Made by a program: the position numbers and the translations under genes
NCBI RefSeq assembly: GCF_037975245.1
Contig: NC_092567.1
Coordinates: 18,732,876-18,796,875 of the forward strand
Length of the DNA stretch: 64,000 nucleotides
Direction: 5' to 3'
Origin: Apostichopus japonicus
Taxonomy: Eukaryota > Echinodermata > Holothuroidea > Aspidochirotida > Stichopodidae
Notes under the pieces: model-generated
What the model saw: the letters and a program-made list of their open reading frames with translations, nothing else
Told to the model about the DNA's origin: nothing
Databases searched by the model: none
Part shown: positions 35,419 through 47,300 of the stretch, piece after piece
How positions within the stretch are numbered: the first letter of the stretch is position 1
How the letters are laid out: every line of letters begins with the position of its first letter

Positions 35419-35580
35419 TAACCTGTCTGTATTATGTGTGTGTTATTTGTTCCTTCTGTTACTGTTACTTGTCATTTAGCCTTTGAAGAAGATCCTGTTA
35501 GGATCGAAACGTCAGTCCAACTTACTTTCACACATTTTCCTACACAGTGGATAAGCAGTTTGCTAACAGTTTTATTTTAT
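35419..35580 (+). repeat. Penelope-like 3'-end sequence with a hammerhead-like core
   Basis: GAAGAAGATCC, a 5-nt loop and GGATCGAAAC (about 35485-35509) give a small stem followed by GAAAC. This is the arrangement of the hammerhead ribozyme remnants known in Penelope-like element ends. The first conserved C of the core is T here. A TACACAGTGGATAAGCAGTT phrase follows and recurs near 23957. The element type is inferred from memory of such tails. Confidence 0.4.
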
Positions 35581-35715
35581 TTTGAACTCAAGTATTGAAG
35601 AACGTTAGGCCAGCAGCAAGTGGTTTCGTCAAATAAAAGTACATAAGCAGCACATATTCAGTCACATGTTTGTAGAGAATTACACGACGAAACTATTTGC
35701 TTTTTATTCCTTCAG

Positions 35716-35782
35716 CAATTTCTCCAACAAAACCGGCAGCACGAGATCATACGGTCCATATGACTCCTACGAGCTGGTATAG
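35716..35782 (+). CDS. Possible terminal exon
   Basis: After a TTTTTATTCCTTCAG acceptor one frame reads NFSNKTGSTRSYGPYDSYEL, then V and a stop at 35780-35782. That frame needs two preceding bases, whereas the exon at 31669-31755 leaves none, so a connecting exon would be needed. This is low-confidence. Confidence 0.2.
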
Positions 35783-35982
35783 CGTTTTCCCAGTAGTACT
35801 ATATGCACTGTTCCATATAGCCAATCGAAAAATTGCGTACATTACAAGTGTTCGCATAGCACACAGTACAATTACACAGTATGCCTATAGGTTACGCAAC
35901 ACTGTGAGAGGCGGATTAGAATCTCGGAAACCTGATACCTCGCGGTACAGGTACCCAGATCCGTATGCTGTTTATAGCTAAG

Positions 35983-38762
35983 GATGAGAATGAAATGAAT
36001 ATGCTGCCGCTGTGAGAAGAGGGCAGCATTGTTTTTATCTCAATACATTACATGTATAGAGATATTGTAACAGTAAGTGGGACTCTCTCTTCTCTTAAAA
36101 ATTTTTCAGCGTCTTCAAACAAAGTTCTTTTTCTCTGGAATTTCCAGAGCAAGAATATATCATATAGACCAACAAAAGTTACTATTTTTTATTCCAGTAT
36201 TGTATCTCATTCTGTGACTTTTTCACCGATTTATGTCCAAATCGGGCCAAATTGGGCTGAAAACACACTTTGGCAGACCTGTTTTGCACACGCTCCAAAA
36301 TTTATGTTTTATGAAAGAGAATAGAATAGAATAGAATTGTCTTTCAACAGTGGTATCGTCTAAGATAGGGTCCTATGTATTATATATTTTATTAACATTT
36401 TAAACTTTCATTTGTTGTTTACAGGTAGGTATTAATAAAAATTTTACTAGCTGTATATGACATTTTATTGCTTTTATTTGCTTTATTTGATGTTTAAATG
36501 ATTTTTCTTTCTTAAAACAACACTGAGCTGTCGCCCCTACTTTTAGTAAAAAGGTCCGTTTTTGATGATTAAGCCCCGCCCCCAAGTCTGTTTTGTAGCA
36601 GATTGGCTAAGACTCATGACAGCTACATGTTATATACGAAAATGGCTACCCTCGCGACCAATTTTCTGTACTGTAGTTAGGTACGCGAGGTGTGTATTGC
36701 ATGCTAATTACATATACACAGCCTGTACTGCTGAATTCTACTTAGTTTATATTAGGCCTTCGTTTTTGTAGCATCCATTTAAGGATAGTACTGGTGTTCA
36801 GGTAGCTTTTCAGAGCAAGGGCCATGATAAGTTTGTTTGATTGCCCATCATGTATTTTGTATAATTACGTATACACATTCTTGTATTTCTGAAGGCTACT
36901 TACTGTAGGCCTAGTGCATTTAAAAAATATATATATAGGCCTAGGCCCCCTAGGCCTATTAGGCTTTCAGTGATAGCCACATTAGCATTGTACTGGTGTT
37001 CAGACAGCTTTTCCTAGGAAGGACCAGGGTAAGTTTGTTTGATGGGTACGTATAAAACAGGAGCCGGCCATAGCATCACAACTTTTATAAGACTATAAAA
37101 ATTGTATAAGGTTATGTTTTATTTATAAGGATATAAGATGTATAAGGTTATAAGAAGTATGTTTAGCATTCTTTTGAACCTGTAATGTTTGACATCAATT
37201 GTACAAAGAATTAAAATAAAATAACAAAATGGAGAGGAACTGAGGTGGCTATTAGGGGAGGAGGAGGCCACCCATCACTTGCATATAAAAACTTGTAATC
37301 TTCTTTTACATTATTTTTTCCAAGTCATAAATCCATGAAATCTTCATGTCAGAAAAATTGAGATGGAAAAACGTGGGTTGTTATATCTAGAAGTGGACAC
37401 AGTTTTGATGGTAGTCACCACTACAGTCTACAGTAACATACAGTAGGTCAATAGGCCTACTGTAGCTCTCAAAGCAGGCATCAAGAATATGGTCGAGTTG
37501 TTCGCCTCTTCTAATTTGGCCGTTGTGATTGACGTCAAACTATATGACCAAAAAGTCCAACAGAGACTGACCCAAGATGAAGGATACCACATAAAAACAA
37601 GTTCTGAAATATTCTATGACATTACTAAACCTTGCAACGTCGTTCTTTCGACTAACAGGCAATGAGCGCTAAAGGCAAGACTAGCAGGATAAAGTGTAAC
37701 CTGCAGAGACTATTAGTGGCAAAGTAGCAAAAATGCAAGTTATATATTTGTTGTACCATGATTGATATTGATAATTGTAGAGACAGAGCAAAGATTTGAA
37801 ATTAGGAATCAAAATTAAAACTTCCAGTATTGAGATACTGCGTCATTGATGCTCTTGTTATTTTTTAATCGGGGAATGCGTTGAGACAAGATTAGCAATT
37901 TCCTAGCTGAGAGAGTGCCTTTAATTATCGAGGGGACGGACGGAGGAACCAGTGGACTGTTTGTTTATCAGATTGGTGCGTCGTTTAACCAGGACAGGCG
38001 TGACTTCGGCAGAGTTTTTCGGAGTTCACCCAGGAGGAAGCCATCCTTGGGATACAAATGTTGAGTCAAATGGGACCAGCGGGGAACGGATTTGCTCCTG
38101 ACCAAGTCACGGGATACCAGCCTACGAGGGATACTCCCGAGTCCCGACATCGTTGTTGGTGACGCAAGGAGGTCAGCACAGTTACGAACGGAACCGAGAG
38201 CCAGCACGCGCCGCGTAAGATAAGTTAAGTAATCTTTTAATAATTTAACGACCGTATAATGTTGTAAAATCTGTCTGTGGGAGTCCAAATTTCTAGTACC
38301 AAGAATCCTTGTACAAATCAGTAGAGATTGTATCATTGTTAATACATCGTTTTGTTTTAACTTTCAGAAACCTCTCAGTAGTCTTTTGGTCCCTTGAGTT
38401 TATTTCCCTGAATCTATCTAATATTGTATTTTATAGGCTTTGAATTAAGGCAAAGGGAAAACCCGGGGTCGCAACAGAGGGGCGCTAGAGGGTGCCATTT
38501 TGTTTTATCCCACGGAAGTTGTGGCAAACATAGTGTATGTACACACATGAGACTACCCCCCCGGCACCTCCCGCCCCCCGCACCCCCTCGCGAACGAATT
38601 GTCTTAGCTATGATGAAAGAGTTTGCATAAAAGAATCGTGATGTATATACATATTGCGCAATGTTTAATGCGACAAGCTACCCAAAATGTTTCCATATGA
38701 TGCTCCCTTTGACGTCTAAATTTTAATTATTTGCTGGGATGTCGCTTCAGTGACCACACCCC
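35983..38762. other. Stretch without a supported gene
   Basis: AT-rich. It contains a GAATA microsatellite at 36317-36339, a TAGGCCTAGG palindrome at about 36937-36965 and ATAAGAT/TATAAGGT clusters at 37090-37160. 37850-38430 has a 122-codon minus-strand frame and more GC, and could be a solo LTR or an untranslated exon. I cannot show either. Confidence 0.35.
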
Positions 38763-41700
38763 TTTTTGGTTCCTTGCTTTAGCAAAAGGAACCTATGTAG
38801 TCAGGTTGGCGTGTGTGTATGTGTGTGTGTGTGTGCGTCTGTGACACTTGCTTGGGTACGCTCTATCTCAATGAGGGAATGTTGGATTGAGGCCAAACTT
38901 GGACTATAGATCCGCCATATGGAGAACGTGTGCCCTATTGTTTTTGGTGCCCACAAAGGTCACCAAAGGTCAGTTATGGTCCAAAAACAGAAAATATTAA
39001 AACTGCAATAACTACCAGTGCCAATGTGCGACAAGGTTGATATTTTGGGAAAAGTTGTGAACTGGTTAGAGGAACATTTTCAAATTTAATGGTCATGTGA
39101 TCCGAGGTCACCAAATGTCAATTAATGATAAAAAACTAGTATTTTTGCGATAACTTGAGAACGAAATGTCCGTTAGGGTTGGGAGTTGCTTCAGTGTTTT
39201 CCAATTGTCGACCGGCATTTGGATGACCCTTGACCTCAATTTGACCTCTGGTGACCTTTACATGTTTTTGGGGAATTTTACAGTTTTGATGCTATTTTCA
39301 GATGTCAAAGGTACCTTCTGATCATAAATGTCAATAGGTTGACCCCCGTGTGAACTTTATGTGCGAAGTTATATGGGGTCAAAGTTTTTCGGTCGGAGTT
39401 AGGATGGTTGTACAGACTTGTCGTTTTGATTTTTGGAATCAGGAGATTAAACTCCATCTGAAAACAAGGTCAAAAGGTCAAAGGTCACATAAGAAAAAAT
39501 GTGCTTATTTTGGGAGGAAACGAGCAAAAAGAAAATGTTTGGTTTTGATGCTAGATTTGGATATCAAAGGTACCTTCTGATCATAAATGTCAATTGGTTG
39601 ACACCCGTGTGACCTTCGTGTGCGAAGTTATACGAGGTCAAAGTTAATTTTCAGACATTTAATGCAACAACTCCCAATTCCAAGGTGTGACATGGTTTAT
39701 ATTTTTGGACAAGTTGCAAATGATAGGGGAATATTTTCAAACTTAACGGTCATGTGATCCGAGGTCACCAAAGGTCAATTAATGTTAAAAAACTAGTATT
39801 TGGGGGTAGAAAATGGGCAAAGAATAAAATGTTTGAATTTGTATAGTTTGATGCTCTAATTTAGGTCTCATCAATCAAAAATGTCAATAAGTTGACCCAT
39901 GGTGACCTTAGTATGTTAAGTTATATGAGGTCAAAGTTAATTTTCAGACATTTAGTGTAATAACTCCCAGTGCCAAGGTTTTACACAGTTGATATTTTGA
40001 GACAAGTTGCAAATGGTATAGGGGAATATTTTCAAACTTAACGGTCATGTGATCCGAGGTCACCAAAGGTCAATTAATGATAAAAAACTAGTATTTTTGC
40101 GATAACTTGAAACAAATTGTCCGTTAGGGTTGGGAGTTGCTTCAATGTAATCCAATTGTCGACCCGCATCTGGGTGACCCTTGACCTCAATTTGACCTCT
40201 GGTGACCTTTTTCGTGTTTTGTGGATTTTTACAGTTTCGATGCTATTTTCAGATGTTAAAGGTACCTTCTGATCATAAATGTCAATAGGTTGACCCCCGT
40301 GTGACCTTCGTGTGCAAAGCTATATGAGGTCAAACTTTATTTTCAGACATTTAATGCAATAACTCCCAGTTCCAGGGTGTGACAAGGTTGATATTTTTGG
40401 AGTAGTTGGAAATGGTATAGGCGAATATTTTCAAACTTAACAGTCATGTGATACAAGGTCACCAAAGGTCAATTAATGATAAAAACTAGTATTTTTGCGA
40501 TAACTTGAGAACAAATTGTCCGTTAGGGTTGGGAGTTGCTTCAATGTAATCCAATTATCGACCCGCATCTGGGTGACCCTTGACCTCAATTTGACCTCTG
40601 GTGACCTTTTCGTGTTTTGTGGATTTTTACAGTTTCGATGCTATTTTCAGATGTAAAAGGTACCTTCTGATCATAAATGTCAATGGGTTGACCCCTGTGT
40701 GACCTTCGTGTGGGAAGTTATATTAGGTCAAAGTTAATTTTCAGACATTTAATGCAATAACTCCCAGTTCCAAGGTGTGACAAGGTTGATATTTTTGGAG
40801 TAGTTGCAAATATTTTCAAACTTAACGGTCATGTGATCCAAGGTCACCAAAGGTCAATTAATGATAAAAACTAGTATTTTTGCGATAACTTGAGAACAAA
40901 TTGCCCGTTAGGGTTGGGAGTTGCTTCAATGTAATCCAATTGTCGACCCCCATCTGGGTGACCCTTGACCTCAATTTGACCTCTGGTGACCTTTTCGTGT
41001 TTTGTGGATTTTTACAGTTTCGATGCTATTTTCAAATGTTACAGGTACCTTCTGATCATAAATGTCAATGGCTTGACCCCCGTGTGACCTTCGTGTGCGA
41101 AGTTATGTGAGGTCAAAGTTAATTTGCACACATTTAATGCAATAACTCCCAGTGCCAAGGTGTGACAAGGTTGATATTTTTGGACAAGTTGCAAATGGTA
41201 TAGGGGAATATTTTCAAACATAACGGTAATGTGATCCAACGTCACCAATGGTCAGCTAATGTTAAAAAAAGTAGTATTTTGGGGGGAGAAAATGGGCAAA
41301 GAAAAAATGTGTGAATTTTTACAGTCATGCTCTATTTAGGTCTCACCGATCAAAAATGTCAATTGGTTGACCTCCGGGTGACCTTTGTGTGTGAAGTTAT
41401 GTATACAATTCAAAGTTAATTTTTAGACATTTAATGCAATTAAATCTCAATGCCAAGGTGTGACATGGTTGATATTTTGGGACAAGTTGTGAATGGGGTG
41501 GTGGAACATTTTGAAACTTAAAGGTCATGTCATCTGAGGTCACCAATGTTGTCATATCTGTTGACACGCTTGTAGGTCTCTTATATTTCTTACATTTTCG
41601 ACGCCATATTTAGATCTCAAAAATGCCTTTTGATCAAAAATCCGATCACATTTTGTGATCACAAAAGTGTTGGCTATAGTGTTGGTTACTTTATGGGAAC

Positions 41701-41807
41701 ATGTAGGACCACAATTACTTGGACTATTTGAGCCCAATCTTGCTTGATAATATTATGTGTATTGTATATACCCCAAGCAAGGAACCACAGTGCCCTTGGA
41801 CTCTTGT
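38763..41807 (+). mobile_element. AGGTCA-rich repeat element, long copy A
   Basis: It starts with GGTTCCTTGCTTTAGCAAAAGGAACC and ends with GCAAGGAACCACAGTGCCC, so its two ends share an inverted GGTTCCTTGC. A GT microsatellite follows the head. The body consists of several head-to-tail units of about 375-400 bp (GGGTTGGGAGTTGCTTC at about 39176, 40131, 40527 and 40914) packed with GGTCACCAAAGGTCA and TGACCTTTGACCTC-type phrases. No transposase is encoded, so it is non-autonomous or satellite-like. Confidence 0.8.
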
Positions 41808-41988
41808 TTTACAAACTTCTCTGGGCCGCCTATAATGTATCGTCATGTTGGTATCTACCTTATCTTATATCAATATATATTTTTTCATCGACAAGATTAT
41901 TTTTTTTAGAGCAATTAGGTCTATACCACGTTAACAGGTACGAAGTTCACAATGCCACTGTACTTAATATATATCTCGAAATGTAACA

Positions 41989-42680
41989 TTTTTGGTTCCT
42001 TGCTTTTTGCAAAGCAAGGAACCTATGCATTCAACTTGGCGTGTGTGTGTGTATGTGTGTGTGTATGCGACGCTTGGCTTGTGTACACGATATCTCAATA
42101 AGGAAAAGATGTATCATGATCAAATTTGGTGGGTGGATAGCACATAGTAAGAGGAAGATCCCTATTGTTTTTGGTGCCCACAAAGGTCACCAAAGGTCAG
42201 TTATGGTCCAAAAACCCAAAATATTAAAACTGCAATAACTCCCGGTGCCAATGTGCCACAAGGTTGGTATTTTGGGAAAAGTTGTGAACTGATTAGAGGA
42301 ACATTTTCAAATTTAACGGTAATGTGATCGAAGGTCAACAAAGGTCAATTAATGATAAAAAACTAGTATTTTTGCGATAACTTGAGAACGAAATGTCCGT
42401 TAGGGTTGGGAGTTGCTTCAGTGTAATCCAATTGTCGACCCGCATCTGGGTGACCCTTGAACTCAATTTGACCTCTGGTGACCTTTACGTGTTTTAGGGA
42501 TTTTTACAGTTTTGATGCTATTTTCAGATGTCAAAGGTACCTTCTGATCATAAATGTCAATAGGTTGACCCCGTGTGACCTTTATGTGCGAAGTTATATG
42601 GGGTCAAAGTTTTTCGGTTGGAGTTGGTTTCTTGTTATCATAACCACAGTGGAACCACAGTGCCCTTGGGTTCTTGTTAT
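41989..42680 (+). mobile_element. AGGTCA-rich element, internally deleted copy B
   Basis: It has the same head and the same end phrase as copy A but is only about 690 bp. The body jumps from the AAGTTTTTCGG segment straight to the terminal GGAACCACAGTGCCC. The head hairpin is perfect here: 13-bp stem, 4-nt loop, 41994-42023. Confidence 0.8.
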
Positions 42681-42960
42681 CATAAAATTGTTTTCCATCC
42701 CATCTGTGGCATTATTCCATTAAAACTACGACTTTATATATCACAAATCGTTCGATGTTTTGCTTCGAATTAGGCTTAACACATCAGATTGAAGTACAAA
42801 TTGTCTAATTAACCGGAATAAAACATAGCAACATAAGAAAATAGTGATAATAAAAATAAATTACAGAATACGAATAATATTCAATGCTAAATTATATTTT
42901 CGATAAGCTAAGGGTTGGATATTTTAATTAAAAAATGAAATATTCTTTTTTAGTTTTATA

Positions 42961-43912
42961 AAAGCAGCATTTTGCGTCCTTTTTCTATGGTTTTTCTCAA
43001 CCTCACGGATTACACGATGCCATAACGACATACATAACTAGCTTATCTATTCAAATCTTACTTCAAAAGGTGGCATAAATGTCGAAAATATACAACCTTC
43101 AAGTTTGCTTTCTCGAAGATATTTTCCGTTGGGATCCAAATAAACCTCGCCCATAATATGAATATTTAAAAGCTACGAACGTCATCGGTCAATACGTAAT
43201 ACAACACCATGCTTGATTTGTGTAGATTGTCTATGGCAGTTGTCACCCAAGCCAAAAAGGTGTGAGCTTATATTTGTTCTTAACGTGTAGCATATCATGC
43301 ATTTATATGCCAGGGTGTTATAACACACTAACACGTGTTATGTTTTGGGAGCATGCGAGAGCTAGATATGTTAAAGATACAATACAGTAAATCGTAGTGG
43401 TATTATATTTTTATTTATTTATTTATTTATTTATTTTGATTTTTGATTTTTTTTATATAATATAAAATATTTTTATATTTTATATATTTTATATTTTTAT
43501 ATTATTACATTTTTTTTTAACACTGGCCGCAATAAAATGTGCCTCTAGCATAACACGTGTTATCATGTTATAAGACGAATGCATGTAAATGCGTAATATA
43601 TTCAAGTCGAAAACACTATTATAAGCAACTGTACAATTCGGTTCGGGTGCAGTTGTACCATGGAGGTAAAACAGACTGTTTTACGTCCATAGTTGTACCA
43701 GGGAGCTGTTAGAGTTCAGCTCGCTGGTTGTACCAAGTTACCAACTCGACGTTTTGAATCTATTTTCAGCAACGGCTCATAACTAAACCTGCATCTCTGA
43801 TTGGTTGAATTCAAACTAGTGGGTTGAGGGAACTATGCGATTAATGTAATTTGTCGGTGGACACTTTTCTCATTATCTGCAAATATCCTTAATTACTCGC
43901 CAATTAATGCTT
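42961..43912. mobile_element. Non-coding repeat, first copy
   Basis: 42961-43250 and 43687-43912 align with 50796-51036 and 51872-52126. The middle here (43250-43690) is different, with an ATTT microsatellite, an AT-rich tract and two hairpins. It preserves the empty site for the LINE at 51037-51871. Confidence 0.65.
43399..43515. repeat. (ATTT)n microsatellite and AT-rich tract
   Basis: TATT/ATTT tetramers run from about 43411 to 43436 and are followed by TATA/TTTT-rich low-complexity sequence. Confidence 0.85.
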
Positions 43913-44095
43913 TTGGTAGGGAAAATCATCTTAGTTTTGTGATTGATGATATATGTAAAAAACTCGATGGACTTGTCAAAAAAGTTGAAAACGGCGACAA
44001 AAAGCAAAATGCTGCTTTAAGAAAATGTATTAATTTGGAGTGATTTTCTTATGCTTTATAACTGGGGATTTGTAACCTTAACGTTAAGTTTTTTT

Positions 44096-44101
44096 TTTAT
44101 T
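44096..44101 (-). promoter_or_regulatory. Polyadenylation signal AATAAA for the lysozyme gene
   Basis: The minus strand reads AATAAA about 40 bases after the lysozyme stop, a plausible position for 3'-end formation, although it lies in a T-rich tract and could be chance. Confidence 0.4.
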
Positions 44102-44139
44102 TCTTTTAAGCTCATCGATAATGGATAATGTCTCCAAAT

Positions 44140-44339
44140 CTATCTCAGACAAGCGGAGACCCTGTTCCAATAGCCAATGGTCGACGAGTAGCGGTACCCG
44201 TTTGGTCCCCCGTTGTGAATACGGGCAAAGTCTTCGCAAGTAGGAGTGTGCCGAAGCCTAGAGTATGTTGCGTAGCGGGTCATGTATGCTTGTACTGTCC
44301 TCTCAGCGCACGCCTTATTCGTGGTACAAGATACCCAGC
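44140..44339 (-). CDS. i-type lysozyme exon 3 (C-terminal half)
   Basis: This 200-bp exon has a CTTCTCCAG acceptor and runs to TAG at 44140-44142. It reads GWVSCTTNKACAERTVQAYM and onward to YWNRVSACLR, collinear with the C-terminal half of the family. Its predicted mature protein is full-length. Confidence 0.93.
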
Positions 44340-47300
44340 CTGGAGAAGTTCACAAAAGCAAAATATTTCTTAGGCTATGTTGACACTTTAGTAAATGTGT
44401 AAAAGCGAGTTTTGTTTAATTCTCAAATTCCTATAACAGATTAAACTTTGTAAGTTTGGATAATCCCTTTTTGTATCACCAGTTGGGCCAATGTCGGTCC
44501 TCCAGGACAATTATGTCACCTTGTCCCCTTTTATGCACTCTTCATTTTCCTTAAACTACGGTATATAATGTAATAATAAGAAAACAATATTATTTATCCT
44601 ATTTTGACTCGTGCCCGGTGCTTTGTCTCCTATACCCCTCTTCCTCCCCTTTTCGCTTCTCATCGGGCCTATACTCTACTCACCTGAACCCAAGTTGCTA
44701 CTCCTCGTCAGAGCATCAGTGTAGTAGGGCTGTTTGATTTGGAAAGGACCACAAGAGTAGGAACCACGATCCACATTGCATCCAATGTTTGAGTTGCAAT
44801 TACTTTCAACCGCACAGATGCAGGCCATGCAATCGCTCGGTACTGGACCTGTGTCACAATGTGAGACAGTATTTTGTTAAGTAACTGATATAGGGCCCGT
44901 GTGCATGGTGCGATAGGTGAAACCGCCTAACAAACATGACTAACATTAAAAAATATATATGCAATTATATATTACCCTTAACTATATATATCAGGGGTCT
45001 TTTGGTCAATGAAACGGCGTCATACGACGTTGAATGAAAATACGTTGTGGCTAAAACATTTAGGTAGTTGAATGAAGTTACGTTCTTGATAATTGTTGTG
45101 AACTGCAATATCGAAAACATTTCAAGCCTATAGTTAACAGAACTAGGATTAGTTCAGGTGTCGTACATGTTTATCTTATATGAAAGAAGACAATGAAAGA
45201 AACACAATGATGAAAAAACGGTTGAAATATCTTATTCCGCTATGGGAATATTCAAGTTTAAATTTCTATCTGATTGTGTAGAAACTGCTGAAATCAGACT
45301 AGTTGTGATCAGGGACGTCTCTAGAGGGGGGTGTTGTGTTGGGGGGTGTCTCACCCCCCCCCAATCTTTGTAAAAATGACGATAGTTGGAAAATTTAAGT
45401 GCGACAGTCGGAATTTCCGACTGTCGGAATTTCCGACTGTCGCCAGCTTCAATTCGGAATTTCCGACTGTCGCACTCTAATTTTTCTGACTGTCGCACTC
45501 TGATTTTCATATGTTCTTGTACTTTGTGAGTGACATAAAATTTTCGATCAAAATTGACCTTTAATCAGTCATATTTACCGCGTTTTCCTCGTCACATTGA
45601 GAAATTGTATCTCTCGAATCTTATACTCCACCATACAAAACTTCGTATGATTTTGAATACTCTAAAAAAAATATAAAGGGTTGGCCAGCCTCAATTCGGA
45701 TAATTTATGTATTAATTTTGCTATTGGGTGGGTCGACCCTGTTCGCTAGCTTCAAGTAAGTTCAGGATATACCAGGGATGTAGCCAGGGAAGCGACTGCT
45801 CCCCCCTTTGAGTGTCGATAAAATGTTTAAAAACTGTTGTTTTTTTTAGCATGGTATTTTGTCAGTGCTTTTTTGATCTTGGATACTCGTCAGCTCCGTT
45901 AACTCGATTAAAATCGTAATAACATTCAGGCCTACTGATTCAACTACTAACTTAGTTTGGCAGATGCAACTAGCGAAATTTAGCCTATAGCCTATTTAAA
46001 ACCTACAGTTGGCCATTGCGTAATAAAATATATATTGCCTACCTAACCTCACTCGATTGAATGTCACGAACCGTATGCACAACGACGACGACAACGTGCG
46101 TTCTCATCCTTTTGGTTCCTTGCTTTAGCAAAAGGAACCTATGTAGTCAGGTTGGCGTGTGTGTGTGTGTATGTATGTGTGCGTTTGTTTTGCTATCTGA
46201 CCGAGGACTTGAACAAAAGAATTTCAGGTCCTCGGTTGTGATTTCTAAAGAATCACCACGTCCTCGGAAGAATTCTATTGTATGGGGTATTGTTAATGTT
46301 ACGGTACGTGGATTTGAACATTGGAAAATACAATAGGGTCCTCGGTCTGAATGTAATGCAAACATGTGTGTGTGCGTTTGTTTTGCTATCTGACCGAGGA
46401 CTTGAACAAAAGAATTTCAGGTCATCGGTTGTGATTTCTAAAGAATCACCACGTCCTCGGAAGAATTCTATTGTATGGGGTATTGTTAAAGTTAGGGTAC
46501 GTGGATTTGAACAATGGAAAATACAATGGGGTCCTCGGTCTGAATGAAACTCAAACATGTGTGTGTGTGCGTCTGTGACACTTGCTTGGGTACGCTTTAT
46601 CTCAATAAGCGAATGTTGGATTGAGGCCAAACTTGGACTATAGATCCGCCATATGGAGAAGGTGTGCCCTATTGTTTTTGGTGCCCACAAAGGTCACCAA
46701 AGGTCAGTTATGGTCCAAAAACGGAAAATATTAAAACTGCAATAACTCCCAGTGCCAATGTGCCACAAGGTTGGTATTTTGGGAAAAGTTGTGAACTGAT
46801 TAGAGGAACATTTTCAAATTTAATGGTCATGTGATCCGAGGTCACCAAATGTCAATTAATGATAAAAAACTAGTATTTTTGCGATAACTTGAGAACAAAT
46901 ATCCGTTAGGGTTGGGAGTTGCTTCAATGTAATCCAATTGTCGACCCGCATCGGGGTGACCCTTGACCTCTGGTGACCTTTTCGTGTTTTGTAGATTTTT
47001 ACAGTTTTGATGCTATTTTCAGATGTCAAAGGTACATTCTGATCATAAATGTCAATAGGTTGACCCTGTGTGACCTTTATATGCGAAGTTATATGGGGTC
47101 AAAGTTTTTCGGTCGGAGTTAGGATGGTTGAACAGACTTGTCGTTTTGTTTTTTTGGAATCAGGATATTAAACTACATCTGAAACCAAGGTCAAAAGGTC
47201 AAAGGTCACATTAGACAAAATGTGCTTATTTTGGGAGGAAACGAGCAAAAAAGAAATTGTTTAGTTTTGATGCTAGATTTGGATATCAAAGGTACCTTCC

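Noticed and set aside
44128-44373. Plus-strand 81-aa ORF
   Set aside because: It is the antisense shadow of lysozyme exon 3.
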